Assembly: GCA_004295085.1 (NCBI GenBank)
Contig: SHNF01000009.1
Span: 620,001-684,000, forward strand
Direction of reading: 5' to 3'
DNA: 64,000 nt
From: Planctomycetota bacterium
GTDB taxonomy: Bacteria; Planctomycetota; UBA1135
Numbering within the stretch: position 1 is the stretch's first letter; every line of letters begins with the position of its first letter. Shown here piece after piece: positions 6,764 to 17,130 of the stretch. A program made the translations under genes and the position numbers. The notes under the pieces were generated by a model. The model was given only the letters and a program-made list of their open reading frames with translations. It made no database searches and was not told where the DNA came from.

Positions 6764-8468
6764 AACGCGCGGGCGCTCCTGCCGCGTCCTGCTCATCGAG
6801 GACGACCGGGACGACTACCTGCTTGTGCGCGACCTGATCGCGGACATCCCGGGGCAGCCGCTGCACCTGGACTGGGTGTCGGACTGCGACGCCGGACTGG
6901 CGGCCCTGCTCCGCGGCGACCACGACGTGTGCCTGCTCGACTTCCGGCTGGGCCGGCGCGACGGCCTGGAGCTGCTACGCCAGGCCTCCGCCGCGAGCTG
7001 CCGCACGCCCATCGTGATGCTGACCGGCCAGGGCGAACGCGAGATCGACGTGCAAGCCATGCAAGCCGGGGCGGCCGATTATCTGCTGAAGGACGAGATC
7101 AACCCCGCGCTGCTGGAGCGCACCATCCGCCACGCCATCGCACGCCAGCGCGACCGCGAGGAGCTGCGCCGGCTGAACGCGGAGCTGGAGCGGCGCGTGC
7201 AGGAGAGGACGCTGACCTTGCAGCGGGCCAACCAGGCGCTGCGCGAGCGGGAAGAGCGCCTGGAGGAGGCCGATCGCCGCAAGGACGAGTTCCTGGCCAC
7301 CCTCGCCCACGAGCTGCGCAACCCCCTGGCGCCAATCCAGAACGCCGTGCAGATGCTGCGCGCCCCGGAGCTGCCGCCCGAGCAGCTGGCCTGGGCGCGC
7401 GACGTGATCCAGAGGCAGGTGGACCACCTGACCCGGCTGGTGCGCGACCTGCTGGACGTGTCGCGCATCACCACCGGCAAGATCGCGCTGCAGAAGCAGC
7501 CACTCGAGCTGGCGCAGGTCATCGCCCACGCGGTGGAGACCAGCCGCCCGCTCATCGACGCGCGCCGCCAGGAGCTGGCGCTGGAGATCCCGGAGCAGCC
7601 CCTGCGCGTCGAAGGGGACCTGGTGCGGCTGGCCCAGGTGCTGTCCAACCTGCTCAACAACGCGGCCAAGTTCACTGCGGAGAGCGGGAGCATCCGAGTG
7701 ACGCTCGAGCCGGAGGCCGCGCTCGTGGAGCCGCCGGCGCGCGCCACGCCCGCGTGGGCGGTCCTGCGCGTGCGCGACACGGGGCGAGGCATCGCGCCGG
7801 AGATGCTGTCCAAGGTGTTCGACCTGTTCACACAGGCGCAGGCGCCGCCCGGCCGCGGCAGCGACGGCCTCGGCATCGGCCTGGCGCTGGTGCGCAACCT
7901 GGTCCAGATGCACGGCGGCACCGTGGAGGCGCACAGCGAGGGGGCCGGCACGGGCAGCGAGTTCGTGGTGCGCCTGCCGCTCCTGGCCGAGCGGCGCGGT
8001 GTCCCCGGCCGGCCGCCGGCGCCCGCCGGCACGGTCCCGTCCCTGGCGGCGGCGCGGCGCATCCTGGTCGCGGATGACAACCGGGACTCGGCGGAGAGCC
8101 TGTCCATCCTGCTGCAGCTCGCGGGCAACGAAGTGCGGACGGTGCATGACGGCCTTGCGGCCGTGGAAGCGGCCGCGCGCTTCCTTCCGGACGTGGTCCT
8201 GCTCGATCTCGGCATGCCGAAGCTGGACGGCTACGACGCCGCGCGCCGGATCCGTGGACAGGCGGGCAGCCACAACGCGGTGCTGATCGCCATCAGCGGC
8301 TGGGGGGAAGAGGAGGCGCGGCGCCGCACCGGGGAAGCAGGCTTCGACGCGCACCTGCTCAAGCCGGTGGACCACGATGCGCTCACGAAGCTGCTGGCCG
8401 AGTTGTGCGCGATCCCGCGGCAGGAGCAGCAGCAAGCGCGCGACCTCCCGCGCGAAGCCGCGCAATAA
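6753..8468 (+). CDS. Hybrid kinase: receiver-HisKA-HATPase-receiver
   Basis: This predicts 571 residues from the ATG at 6753, which overlaps the end of the response-regulator gene by 11 bp. Order: receiver 1 (about 9-130; Asp in VCLLDFRLGRRDG, Lys in LLKDE), coiled coil (REELRRLNAELERRVQERT), HisKA with LATLAHELRNPLAPI, N box NLLNNAAKF, DTGRGI and GLGIGLAL, then receiver 2 (about 445-560; VVLLDLGMPKLDG, LLKPVD). It has no membrane segment. This layout suits an intermediate in a phosphorelay fed by the CHASE3 kinase through the single-domain regulator; if that regulator is really broken, the relay would be cut at this step. The output target is not encoded here, although an ECF sigma gene follows. 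Confidence 0.92.
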   Translation: MEAETRGRSCRVLLIEDDRDDYLLVRDLIADIPGQPLHLDWVSDCDAGLAALLRGDHDVCLLDFRLGRRDGLELLRQASAASCRTPIVMLTGQGEREIDVQAMQAGAADYLLKDEINPALLERTIRHAIARQRDREELRRLNAELERRVQERTLTLQRANQALREREERLEEADRRKDEFLATLAHELRNPLAPIQNAVQMLRAPELPPEQLAWARDVIQRQVDHLTRLVRDLLDVSRITTGKIALQKQPLELAQVIAHAVETSRPLIDARRQELALEIPEQPLRVEGDLVRLAQVLSNLLNNAAKFTAESGSIRVTLEPEAALVEPPARATPAWAVLRVRDTGRGIAPEMLSKVFDLFTQAQAPPGRGSDGLGIGLALVRNLVQMHGGTVEAHSEGAGTGSEFVVRLPLLAERRGVPGRPPAPAGTVPSLAAARRILVADDNRDSAESLSILLQLAGNEVRTVHDGLAAVEAAARFLPDVVLLDLGMPKLDGYDAARRIRGQAGSHNAVLIAISGWGEEEARRRTGEAGFDAHLLKPVDHDALTKLLAELCAIPRQEQQQARDLPREAAQ

Positions 8469-8521
8469 CCACAATCGTATTGCGTTGTGCCGCGCGTGGT
8501 GCCGGCTGGGCAGGGAAGAAA

Positions 8522-8550
8522 TTGACGGCGCAGTTTGTAAGTTCTACATG
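8522..8550 (+). promoter_or_regulatory. Candidate sigma-70-type promoter for the ECF sigma gene
   Basis: TTGACG at 8522-8527, a 17-bp spacer and TACATG at 8545-8550 give a strong -35 and a weak -10. It lies 79 bp upstream of the sigma-factor ATG in a locally AT-richer patch. The call rests on pattern matching alone. Confidence 0.3.
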
Positions 8551-8628
8551 CTGGCGCGCCGGAAAGCGCGCCTTCGTGCTTCTTCGGCCCCGCTTTCGGG
8601 TTGGCACGGCCATTGCAAGCAGGGCGGC

Positions 8629-9261
8629 ATGGAAAGGAGAGCCTACCCCTGTGCTGATGGCACGCACGGTGATCAAGTCCTGCTCGCCGCCGCGCTGTCC
8701 GGAGACCAGGACGCGTTCGGCGAGCTGGCGCAGCGCCACTGGCGCAGCGCCTACGAGATCGCCCAGGGCATCGCGCGCAACGCGCAGGACGCCAGCGAGC
8801 TGGTGCAGGAATCGCTGCTGCGGGCGTGGCGCGCGCTCGACCGTTTCATCCCGGACAAGCCGTTCGCGCCGTGGTTCTACCGGATCGTGCGCAACACCAG
8901 CATCCAGTTCTACCGCAGCCGGCGCCGCCACCCGGTGATGAGCCTCAACGCGGAGACCGACGACGCGCAGGCGATCCTGCAGCTGGCCGATCCGCGCGCC
9001 CGCCATCCGGAGGAGGCGCTGCTGCAGCGCGAGAGCGACCAGCGACTGGCGAGCGTGCTGGCGCGCATTCCGGAACGGGACCGCGCCCTGATCGTGCTGG
9101 CACACTACGAAGGATTCTCCTACAAGGAGATCGCGGAGCGGCTCGCCATCCCGATCAGTTCCGTGCGCAGCCGGCTGAAGGCGGTGCGCGCCCGCATCCA
9201 CTGCCTGCTGGCCGCCGCGCCCGATCGCGCCTGGTTGGACGGCGAGCGCAGTATCGCCTGA
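8629..9261 (+). CDS. ECF-type RNA polymerase sigma factor
   Basis: This predicts 210 residues. Region 2 is present (DQDAFGELAQRHWRSAYEIAQGIARNAQDASELVQESLLRAWRALDRF...PWFYRIVRNTSIQFYRSRRR) and region 4 contains YKEIAERLAIPISSVRSRLKAVRARI, a clear helix-turn-helix. The start at 8629 has a poor ribosome site (AGGGCGG); no better in-frame start precedes the conserved region. No anti-sigma gene is adjacent: upstream is the hybrid kinase and downstream the convergent ku gene. Control by the neighbouring phosphorelay or by its own promoter is therefore plausible. Its target promoters are unknown; the repeated elements near 11.56 kb are candidates. Confidence 0.92.
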   Translation: MERRAYPCADGTHGDQVLLAAALSGDQDAFGELAQRHWRSAYEIAQGIARNAQDASELVQESLLRAWRALDRFIPDKPFAPWFYRIVRNTSIQFYRSRRRHPVMSLNAETDDAQAILQLADPRARHPEEALLQRESDQRLASVLARIPERDRALIVLAHYEGFSYKEIAERLAIPISSVRSRLKAVRARIHCLLAAAPDRAWLDGERSIA

Positions 9262-9280
9262 CGCAGGCCGACGCGGGCGT

Positions 9281-10111
9281 TCAGGCGCGCTTGCGGCGCG
9301 CGGGCTTCCGGCGCGCCGCATCGGTCTGCTCCAGGCTGCGCTTGAGCAGGCTCATCATGTCCAGGACCTTGCCGCCTTCCTGCTGCGGCCTGGGCGCTGC
9401 GGCCACGTCCTCCACTTCGCCCTTCGTGGCCTTCTTCTTGATGAAGCCCAGCAGCTCGTCGCGGTACTCGTCCCGCAGCGCGGAGGGATCCCACGGCCGC
9501 GTCATCTCTTCCACCAGGCGCTGCGCCATCTTGAGCTCGGCCTCCGACACGCCCAGCGACTTGAGGCCTTTGCCGGGCGCCTTGATCTCTCCGGGCTCCC
9601 GCAGCTCCGCGGGAAAGCGCAGCAGGTTCAGCACCAGCACCTTGTCGAGCGGGAGCAGCGCGGCGGCGTACTGGCGCGTGCGCAGCACCAGGCGGGCGAC
9701 GCCGATCCTGTGCGTGCGGTCCAGGACGTCGCGCAGCAGCGCGTACGCCTTCTCGTTCTTGGGCGCAGCCTCCAGGTAGTACGGGCGCTCGAAGTACATC
9801 GGATTGATCTCGCCGTCCTGGCAGAAGGACAGGATGTCGATGCGCTGGGTGCGCTCGACGCTGGCGCGGCGCAAGTCGGCGTCGGTCAGGACCACGTACC
9901 TGCCCGGCGCGTACTGGTAGCCGCGCACGATGTCCTGCGGGGACACCTCCTTGCCGGTCTTCTTGTTGACCTTGCGATAGCCGATCAGGGAGTGGTCGCG
10001 CCGGTCCAGGAGATCCAGGTCCAGTTCGTCGCGGGCTTCGGCGGGGCGAACCGCGACCGGGATGCTGACCAGTCCGAAGCTGATGTGGCCCTTCCAGATT
10101 GGCTGCGCCAT
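9281..10111 (-). CDS. ku: Ku protein, non-homologous end joining
   Basis: This predicts 276 residues, normal for bacterial Ku. The start MAQPIWKGHISFGLVSIPV is the family's characteristic N-terminus, which fixes the ATG at 10111. Further signatures are RRDHSLIGYRKVNKKTGKEV, the DADLRRASVERTQRIDI strand and FERPYYLEAAPKNEKAYALLRD. A short lysine/arginine-rich tail (KPARRKRA) replaces the longer tails of some homologues. Ku homodimers bind DNA ends and recruit the ligase LigD, which is not in this window. It lies 23 bp downstream of the phospholipase-D-like gene and is probably co-transcribed with it, so end-joining may be induced with a membrane or stress response. Confidence 0.95.
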   Translation of the reverse strand: MAQPIWKGHISFGLVSIPVAVRPAEARDELDLDLLDRRDHSLIGYRKVNKKTGKEVSPQDIVRGYQYAPGRYVVLTDADLRRASVERTQRIDILSFCQDGEINPMYFERPYYLEAAPKNEKAYALLRDVLDRTHRIGVARLVLRTRQYAAALLPLDKVLVLNLLRFPAELREPGEIKAPGKGLKSLGVSEAELKMAQRLVEEMTRPWDPSALRDEYRDELLGFIKKKATKGEVEDVAAAPRPQQEGGKVLDMMSLLKRSLEQTDAARRKPARRKRA

Positions 10112-10134
10112 CGTGTGCTTGCGCCTGCGCGCGC

Positions 10135-11463
10135 TCACAGCAGGTCTCCCAGGAGGTCGGCGATGGCCTCGGCCAGCTTCTCCCGCAGCGGCCGGCGGCG
10201 CCATTCCTCCAGCGTGATGCGCAGCGACCGGCGCTTGTCCTCCTCGAAGACCTGCGCCAGCTCGCGCGCGAAGCCCGGGTCGAGCACGTTGAGGTTGGCC
10301 TCGTCGTTCATCCGGAACGAGCGGTTGTCGAAGTTGGTCGAGCCCACCGAGACCCACTGATCGTCGACGATCATGACCTTGCAGTGGTACATCGTGGGCT
10401 GGTATTCGTAAATCTCCATCCCGGCCTCGAGCAGGGGACCCCAGCGCGCGCGCGAAGCCTTGCGCGTGATTTCCACGTCCATGTGCTTGCCGGGCAGGAT
10501 GGCCTCGACGCGCACGCCGCGCTGCAGCGCCGCCACCAGGGTGCGGGTGCTCAGCTCGTCGGGCACGAAGTACGAGGCGGACAGGCGCACGTGCTCGCGG
10601 GCCGAGGCGATGGACAGGAGGTACATCAGCCGCACGTTCTCGCTGCCGGAAGTGGGAGAGCTCGTGAAGACCTGGGCCTGGAACCCGCCCGCGGCCGGCG
10701 CTTCCGGGAAGTAGTCCTCGCCGTGCAGCAGCTCCGAGCGGGTCTTGATCCAGTTGTCGATGAACGCGGCCTGCATCTGCCCGACTGCGGGGCCCTCCAG
10801 GCGGAAGTGCGACTCGCGCCAGTGGTCCGGGTCCTGGGCGTCGCCGAGCCACACGTCGGCGATGCCGACGCCGCCGGTGAAGCCGATCCGGCCGTCCACG
10901 ATCAGGAGCTTGCGGTGTGTGCGGTTGTTGAAGCGCGCCAGCGTGTACCAATGCAGCGGGTGATACAGCTCGAGCTGCACCCCGGCTTCGCGCATCGGAT
11001 CCAGCAACTCATCGTCCAGGTGCGTCCCCACCCAGTCCAGCAGCACGTGCACGCGCACGCCGGCCCGGGCGCGTTCCGCCAGCGCGTCCGAGAACCGCTC
11101 TCCGACGATTCCCGACCAGTAGATGTAGGTCTCGAAGCAGATGCTCCGTTGCGCGGAACCGATCGCCTCCAGCATGGCAGGGAAGATCTCGTCGCCGTTC
11201 TGCAGCACGGTCACCGCGTTGCCGGCGATGAGCGGCGGGCCCAGCAGGTTGCTCATGCAGCGCGTGAACTGCGGGCTGCCCACCGCGTACACGTGCTCGA
11301 TCGAGCGCTCGATCTGCTTCTCCGACGGCATCAGGTTCAGGTAGATGATCGTGACGGCCAGGGTCACCACGGCTGCCAAGGCCGCGGCGCCCAGCATGCG
11401 CAGGCGCACATAGCGGCGCATGGCCGACAGAACCCAGTGGCGCCGCGCCGGAGCGGCCGGCAT
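10135..11463 (-). CDS. Phospholipase-D family protein, cardiolipin-synthase-like
   Basis: This predicts 442 residues. The start at 11463 (MPAAPARRHWVLSAMRR) is preferred over upstream in-frame starts because what precedes it lacks coding character. One membrane helix (MLGAAALAAVVTLAVTIIYL, about 23-42) anchors the protein. Two HKD motifs are intact: HRKLLIVDGRIGFTGG and HCKVMIVDDQWVSVGSTNFDNRS. This arrangement is that of bacterial cardiolipin synthases of the ClsA/B/C superfamily, which condense phosphatidylglycerol or related lipids. It has a single N-terminal helix, as in ClsB-like forms. It heads an operon with ku and shares a divergent control region with the DUF883 gene. Confidence 0.85.
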   Translation of the reverse strand: MPAAPARRHWVLSAMRRYVRLRMLGAAALAAVVTLAVTIIYLNLMPSEKQIERSIEHVYAVGSPQFTRCMSNLLGPPLIAGNAVTVLQNGDEIFPAMLEAIGSAQRSICFETYIYWSGIVGERFSDALAERARAGVRVHVLLDWVGTHLDDELLDPMREAGVQLELYHPLHWYTLARFNNRTHRKLLIVDGRIGFTGGVGIADVWLGDAQDPDHWRESHFRLEGPAVGQMQAAFIDNWIKTRSELLHGEDYFPEAPAAGGFQAQVFTSSPTSGSENVRLMYLLSIASAREHVRLSASYFVPDELSTRTLVAALQRGVRVEAILPGKHMDVEITRKASRARWGPLLEAGMEIYEYQPTMYHCKVMIVDDQWVSVGSTNFDNRSFRMNDEANLNVLDPGFARELAQVFEEDKRRSLRITLEEWRRRPLREKLAEAIADLLGDLL

Positions 11464-11526
11464 AACCTCAGTCTCGTCCGCGCCGGATGGTGCCGGGCAG
11501 GGGAGTCCGGAGGGACTCGTCACGTC

Positions 11527-11596
11527 TTCCTTATACGCCGCGGCGCAATGGCCGCCCGGTTTTTCCGGCCTCTGGACCGCGGAGACGGCGTAGGAA
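11527..11596. promoter_or_regulatory. Near-symmetric divergent control region
   Basis: CCGGTTTTTCCGG (11556-11568) is a palindrome except for its central T run. On the plus strand GGCGTAGGAA follows 18 bp after it (11587-11596). On the minus strand GGCGTATAAGGAA follows 16 bp after it (11539 down to 11527). The spacing equals a usual -35 to -10 distance, so each half could be a promoter sharing one central element. One half points to the phospholipase-D/ku operon and the other to the DUF883 operon. Similar pieces occur at 148-200. No sigma factor or regulator can be named from this alone. Confidence 0.4.
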
Positions 11597-11626
11597 CAGC
11601 AACCCTGAACTCGGAGAGGCATTCCC

Positions 11627-11914
11627 ATGGCCACCAGGAAGACCGCCGCGGACCCGGACTACGACACCTTGCATGCCGCCGTCCAGGAACTCGGCGCCCA
11701 GATCGCGGAGCTGGCCGGTACAGGGCAGGAAGGCCTCAAGTCCAAGCTCCAGGCCGGCGCCGAGCGCCTGCGCGGTCTGATCGAAAGCGCGCGCGAGCGC
11801 GGCGAGAACGCGGCCAGGGAGCTGCGCCAGGAGGTCAAGGCGCACCCGCTGGCCAGCGTGGCCGTGGCGTTCGCGGTCGGCCTGATCCTGGGCGGCCTGC
11901 TGCGCCGCAGGTAG
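11627..11914 (+). CDS. DUF883 (ElaB/YqjD-like) membrane-anchored protein
   Basis: This predicts 95 residues, typical for the family. A long amphipathic helix (about 15-72, rich in Ala, Glu, Arg) is followed by a single C-terminal membrane anchor with the family's glycine pattern (HPLASVAVAFAVGLILGGLLRRR). A good ribosome site, GGAGAGG, lies nine bases before the ATG. In Escherichia coli the related YqjD and ElaB are inner-membrane, stationary-phase proteins that bind ribosomes; that role is known for those homologues and only inferred here. A YqjE-like gene follows immediately, as in enterobacteria. Confidence 0.85.
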   Translation: MATRKTAADPDYDTLHAAVQELGAQIAELAGTGQEGLKSKLQAGAERLRGLIESARERGENAARELRQEVKAHPLASVAVAFAVGLILGGLLRRR

Positions 11915-11927
11915 GGAGGCCGGCATC

Positions 11928-12188
11928 TTGGGCACGATCGCCAGGCTGGTCCTGGGCCTGCTCAGCAGCTGGGTGGAGGAGGAAGCCCGGCAGGAAGCGG
12001 CGCGCCTCGGTGTCCGCCTGCTCCTGCTGGTGGTGGCCACGGGCCTGCTCCTGGGCGGCTGCGGCCTGCTGCTGTACGCCCTCTACCTGGTTTTCTGCCT
12101 GCTGATGCATCCCATCGCCGCCGTCGCGGTCACGGGCGCCGGCGCGCTCGGCGCGGGCCTGCTGCTGGCGTGGAAGCTGAAGTCCTAG
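11928..12188 (+). CDS. YqjE-like / phage-holin-superfamily small membrane protein
   Basis: This predicts 86 residues from a TTG start supported by GGGAGG eight bases upstream; no ATG exists near. Residues 1-25 form an amphipathic helix (LLSSWVEEEARQEAARLG). Two membrane helices follow (about 29-59 and 62-83), the protein ending in WKLKS. This matches the architecture of YqjE/DUF1469-type proteins, which sit beside DUF883 genes. Thirteen base pairs separate it from the DUF883 gene, so they form one operon, probably stress-induced and acting at the inner membrane. Confidence 0.75.
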   Translation: MGTIARLVLGLLSSWVEEEARQEAARLGVRLLLLVVATGLLLGGCGLLLYALYLVFCLLMHPIAAVAVTGAGALGAGLLLAWKLKS

Positions 12189-12206
12189 CCGGAACCTGGC
12201 CGGAAC

Positions 12207-13618
<1,412 letters not shown>

Positions 13619-13622
<4 letters not shown>

Positions 13623-16600
13623 CCGCGGGTGGTGGCCTCGTCCAGGTTCAGGAGCAGGCCGGCCAGCATGGTCCAGGCCGCCAGCTCGGCGGTGTCGAGC
13701 TCGTCCGGCGCCACCGACGCGCCGACGTGGATCAGGCGCAGGGCCGCGAGCTCGTCCGCACGGAACGCGGCGAGCTGCGCTTCGACGCTGCGGCGCAGGA
13801 TCTCGAGCTCGGCGGCGCTGGGAAGGCGGCCGGTGCACAAGCGGAAGCCGAAGGACAGGCGCGCGTCGGCATCGCCTGCGCGCGCCAGCAGGCGCTGCGC
13901 CAGGGCGCGCGCCGCTTCCACGAGCTGCTCGTCGTTCAGCAGCGCGAGTGCCTGCAGCGGGGTGTTCGTGCGCGCGCGCTCCACCGTACACACCTCGCGG
14001 CCGGGCGCGTCCAGCGTGGTCAGGCCCGGCGGCGGTGCGGTGCGCTTCCAGAACGTGTACAGGCTGCGGCGGTACAACGCCTCACCGCGGTCGCGCCGGT
14101 ACACCTCGGTGTTGCTGCCGGTGAAGGCCACCGCTTCCCAGATGCCGGGCGGCTGGTACGGGCGCACGCTCGGACCGCCGATCCTCTCCACCAGCAGGCC
14201 GCTCACCGCCAGCGCCTGGTCGCGGAGCACCTCGGCGTCCAGGCGCGCGCGCGGACCCTGCGCCCGCTGGCGGTACGCTGCGGACGTGACCATGCGGCGG
14301 TGCATGGCCTTCTGGTCCCATCCGCTGCGCACCAGCTCGTCGGCCAGCCAGTCCAGCAGTTCCGGGTCACTCGGCCAGGGGCCCTGATGGCCGAAGTCGC
14401 GCGCGCCGGCGACGATGCCGCCGCCGAAGTGCTGCGCCCACATGCGATTCACGAGCACGCGCGCCGTGAGCGGATGCCCGGGCTGCACCAGCCAGCGGGC
14501 CAGGCCCAGCCGGTTCGGCGGAGCGCCCGCGGGCAGCGGCGGCAGGAACGCCGGAGTACCGGGCGCCACGGGCTCGCCGGGGCGATCGTACTGGCCTCGG
14601 GCCAGCACGAAGGCGGGGCGGGGCTCCGGCAGGTCGGCGCTCACCATGGTCAGCGGGATGGCGGCCTCGTAGTCCGCGGCGGCCTGCTCCGCCGCTGCCA
14701 GCGCCTGGCGCAGCGCGCGCCACCGCGGCGCGCGCCGCTCCCGGAAGAAGTCGCGCAGCAGCGCCGCGTCGTCGCCGCGCTCCAGGGCCGCCGCGACGTT
14801 CACGGGCAGTCCGCCGAACTCCTCCTCCGCCAGCGCGAAGGACAGCGCGAACTCGCCCAGGTTGTTCACCACCTTGACCAGGAGGTCGTTGGCGCCCTGG
14901 CGCAGCGTCAGCTCGATCCGGTCCTGGCCCGGCGTCAGCGGGCGCAGCGCGCGGTTGGCGTGGACCAGCGCGCCGTTCAGCCAGATCTTCAGGGAGTCAT
15001 CGCTGCCGACGGCCAGGCGCGCGCGCCGCTCCTGCGCGCATTCGATCCGCCGGTGCAGGTACACCGCGGCCAGGTCGCCGGCGAAGTCCAGGCGCGCCCC
15101 GTCGGCATACTCCGGGTGCTCGATCCAGACCGGCCGTCCGGCGCCGTCCACGGCGGCGCGGTCGGGCGTGGTCTCGTCCACGAACGCGGTGTCCCAGGCT
15201 TCGGGCTCGGTGCGCGCCGTGAACGGCCCGGCCTGCCACCACGGGCCCAGCAGCGCCGGAGCGAAGGCGGGATCGCGGCTCGCGGCCACGCGCAGGCGGC
15301 CGATGGAGTGGCGGGGGAAGCGCGTCTGCTGCTCCAGGCGCACGCGCACGACGCTCGCGGCCTCCGGCAGCGGCTGCGCCAGCACCAGCTGGAGCTCGTG
15401 CGGGCGCCGGTCGCCGCCGATGGCCCAGCCGGTCTCCGGATCGCCGTCGAGCACCCCGGGCGCGGCGAAGCCGTCCTGGGCGAAGTCGCTGGCTGCGCGC
15501 GCGACGGCCAGGTTCTGGGCGCCCATCAGCACGCGCGCCTCGCCCAGGACGAAGTTGCCGTTCTCGGGAGCGCGCCCGCTGCCCCCGTGCGGGAGCGAAG
15601 GGTCGGGGAGCACCTGCAGGCGCAGCGCGCGCACGCCGCCCAGGGCCCCCACCAGGTCGAGCTCGTACACCTCCTTCTCGGGCGTTTCTCCGGCGGCCAG
15701 CACCGAGCCGTCCGCCTGCACCTGCAGGCGCGTGCCGTTGAACGCGCGCGCCACCACCGGGGCCAGCGCGGTCCAACGCTGCGCCAGCGCCGCCTTCTGC
15801 TCGGCTTCCCACGCGCCCTGCTGCGCGTCCAGCTCCGGCATGGGCTGCTCCAGGCGCGCGCGCGCCGCCGCGGCGCCGGCGCGCAGCCGCTCGAGCTCCT
15901 TCTCCTGCTCAGGACTGGGCGCGCGCAGCGCCGGCGCGGGCGCCAGCTGGCCGCCGTTGCTGCCCTCCTCGGCGATGCTGTTGAAGTAGGCGTAGAGCTG
16001 GTAGTACTCGCGCTGCGTGATCGGGTCGAACTTGTGGTCGTGGCACTGGGCGCAGCCCACCGTCAACCCCAGGAACACGGCGCCGAAGCTGTCCACGCGG
16101 TCCATGGCGTAGCGGGCCAGGAACTCCTCCGGGATCAGACCGCCCTCGTCGCTGCTCGGGTTGCAGCGGTTGAAGCCGCTGGCGATCTTCTGGTCCAGCC
16201 CGGCATCCGGCAGCAGGTCGCCGGCCAGCTGCTCGACCACGAAGCGGTCATAGGGCAGGTTGCGGTTGTACGCGTCGATGACCCAGTCGCGCCATTTCCA
16301 CAGCGAGCGCTCGGAATCGGTCTGCATTCCGTGCGTGTCGCCGTAGCGCGCCGCGTCCAGCCAGAACCGCGCCTGGTGTTCCCCGTGGCGCGGCGAGGCC
16401 AGCAGGCGGTCCACCACGCGCTCGTACGCGCCGGGCGCGCCGTCGGCCAGGAACGCGTCCATCTCCTCCGGGGTCGGCGGCAGGCCGGTCAGGTCCAGCG
16501 TCACGCGCCGCAGCAGCGCCTCCCTGGGGGCCTCCGGCTGCGGCGCCAGGCCGTCCGCCTCCAGGCGCGCCTGCACGAAGCGGTCGATCTCGTTGCGGCA

Positions 16601-17071
16601 CCACCCTGCGTCCTGCACCTGCGGCGGCTCCGGCCGCACCGGCGCCACGAAGGACCAGTGCGGCTCGTACGCGGCGCCGCCCGCGACCCAGCGGCGCAGG
16701 ATCTCGATCTGCTGCGGCGTCAGCGTCCGGCCGGAGTCCGCAGGCGGCATGCGCTCCGCCGGGTCCTCCGACGTGATCCGCTGCACCAGGACGCTGGCCT
16801 CCGCGTCGCCCGGCGCCACCACGAAGCCGTCCGAGAAACGCGCCGCGCGCCGCGCGCCTTCGGGCTGGTCCAGGCGCAGTCCGGCCTTGCGTTGCGCCGC
16901 GTCCGGTCCGTGGCACTTGAAGCAGTTGTCGGCCAGGAGCGGGCGCACGTCGCGGTCGAAGCGCGGCACGCCGTCCGCGGCCTCGCGCGCGCGCGGCACG
17001 GACGCGGCCAGCGCCGCCGCGGCGCCCGCCAGGGCCGCCAGGAGAGCGCCGAAGGGCCGGGTGCGCCGCAT
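13619..17071 (-). CDS. Secreted PSC1-DUF1549-DUF1553 planctomycete protein
   Basis: This predicts 1,150 residues. A signal peptide (about 1-30) is followed by a c-type-cytochrome-like PSC1 domain with the haem motif CFKCH and [26 protein letters not shown], which marks the end of that domain. DUF1549 follows ([11 protein letters not shown]...[15 protein letters not shown]...YGDTHG...[19 protein letters not shown]), including a second CxxCH. A middle region of about 400 residues contains a beta-sandwich-like segment ([19 protein letters not shown]), as in carbohydrate-binding modules. DUF1553 closes the protein ([41 protein letters not shown]). The function is unproven; haem binding plus carbohydrate-type modules suggest extracellular oxidation of polysaccharide-derived material. 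It is coupled to the DUF1501 gene. Confidence 0.93.
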
Positions 17072-17130
17072 ACTGGGGTGCACGGATTCTACGCGTTGGG
17101 TGCGGGCGTCGCGCGCCGCGCCGTCTCGCC

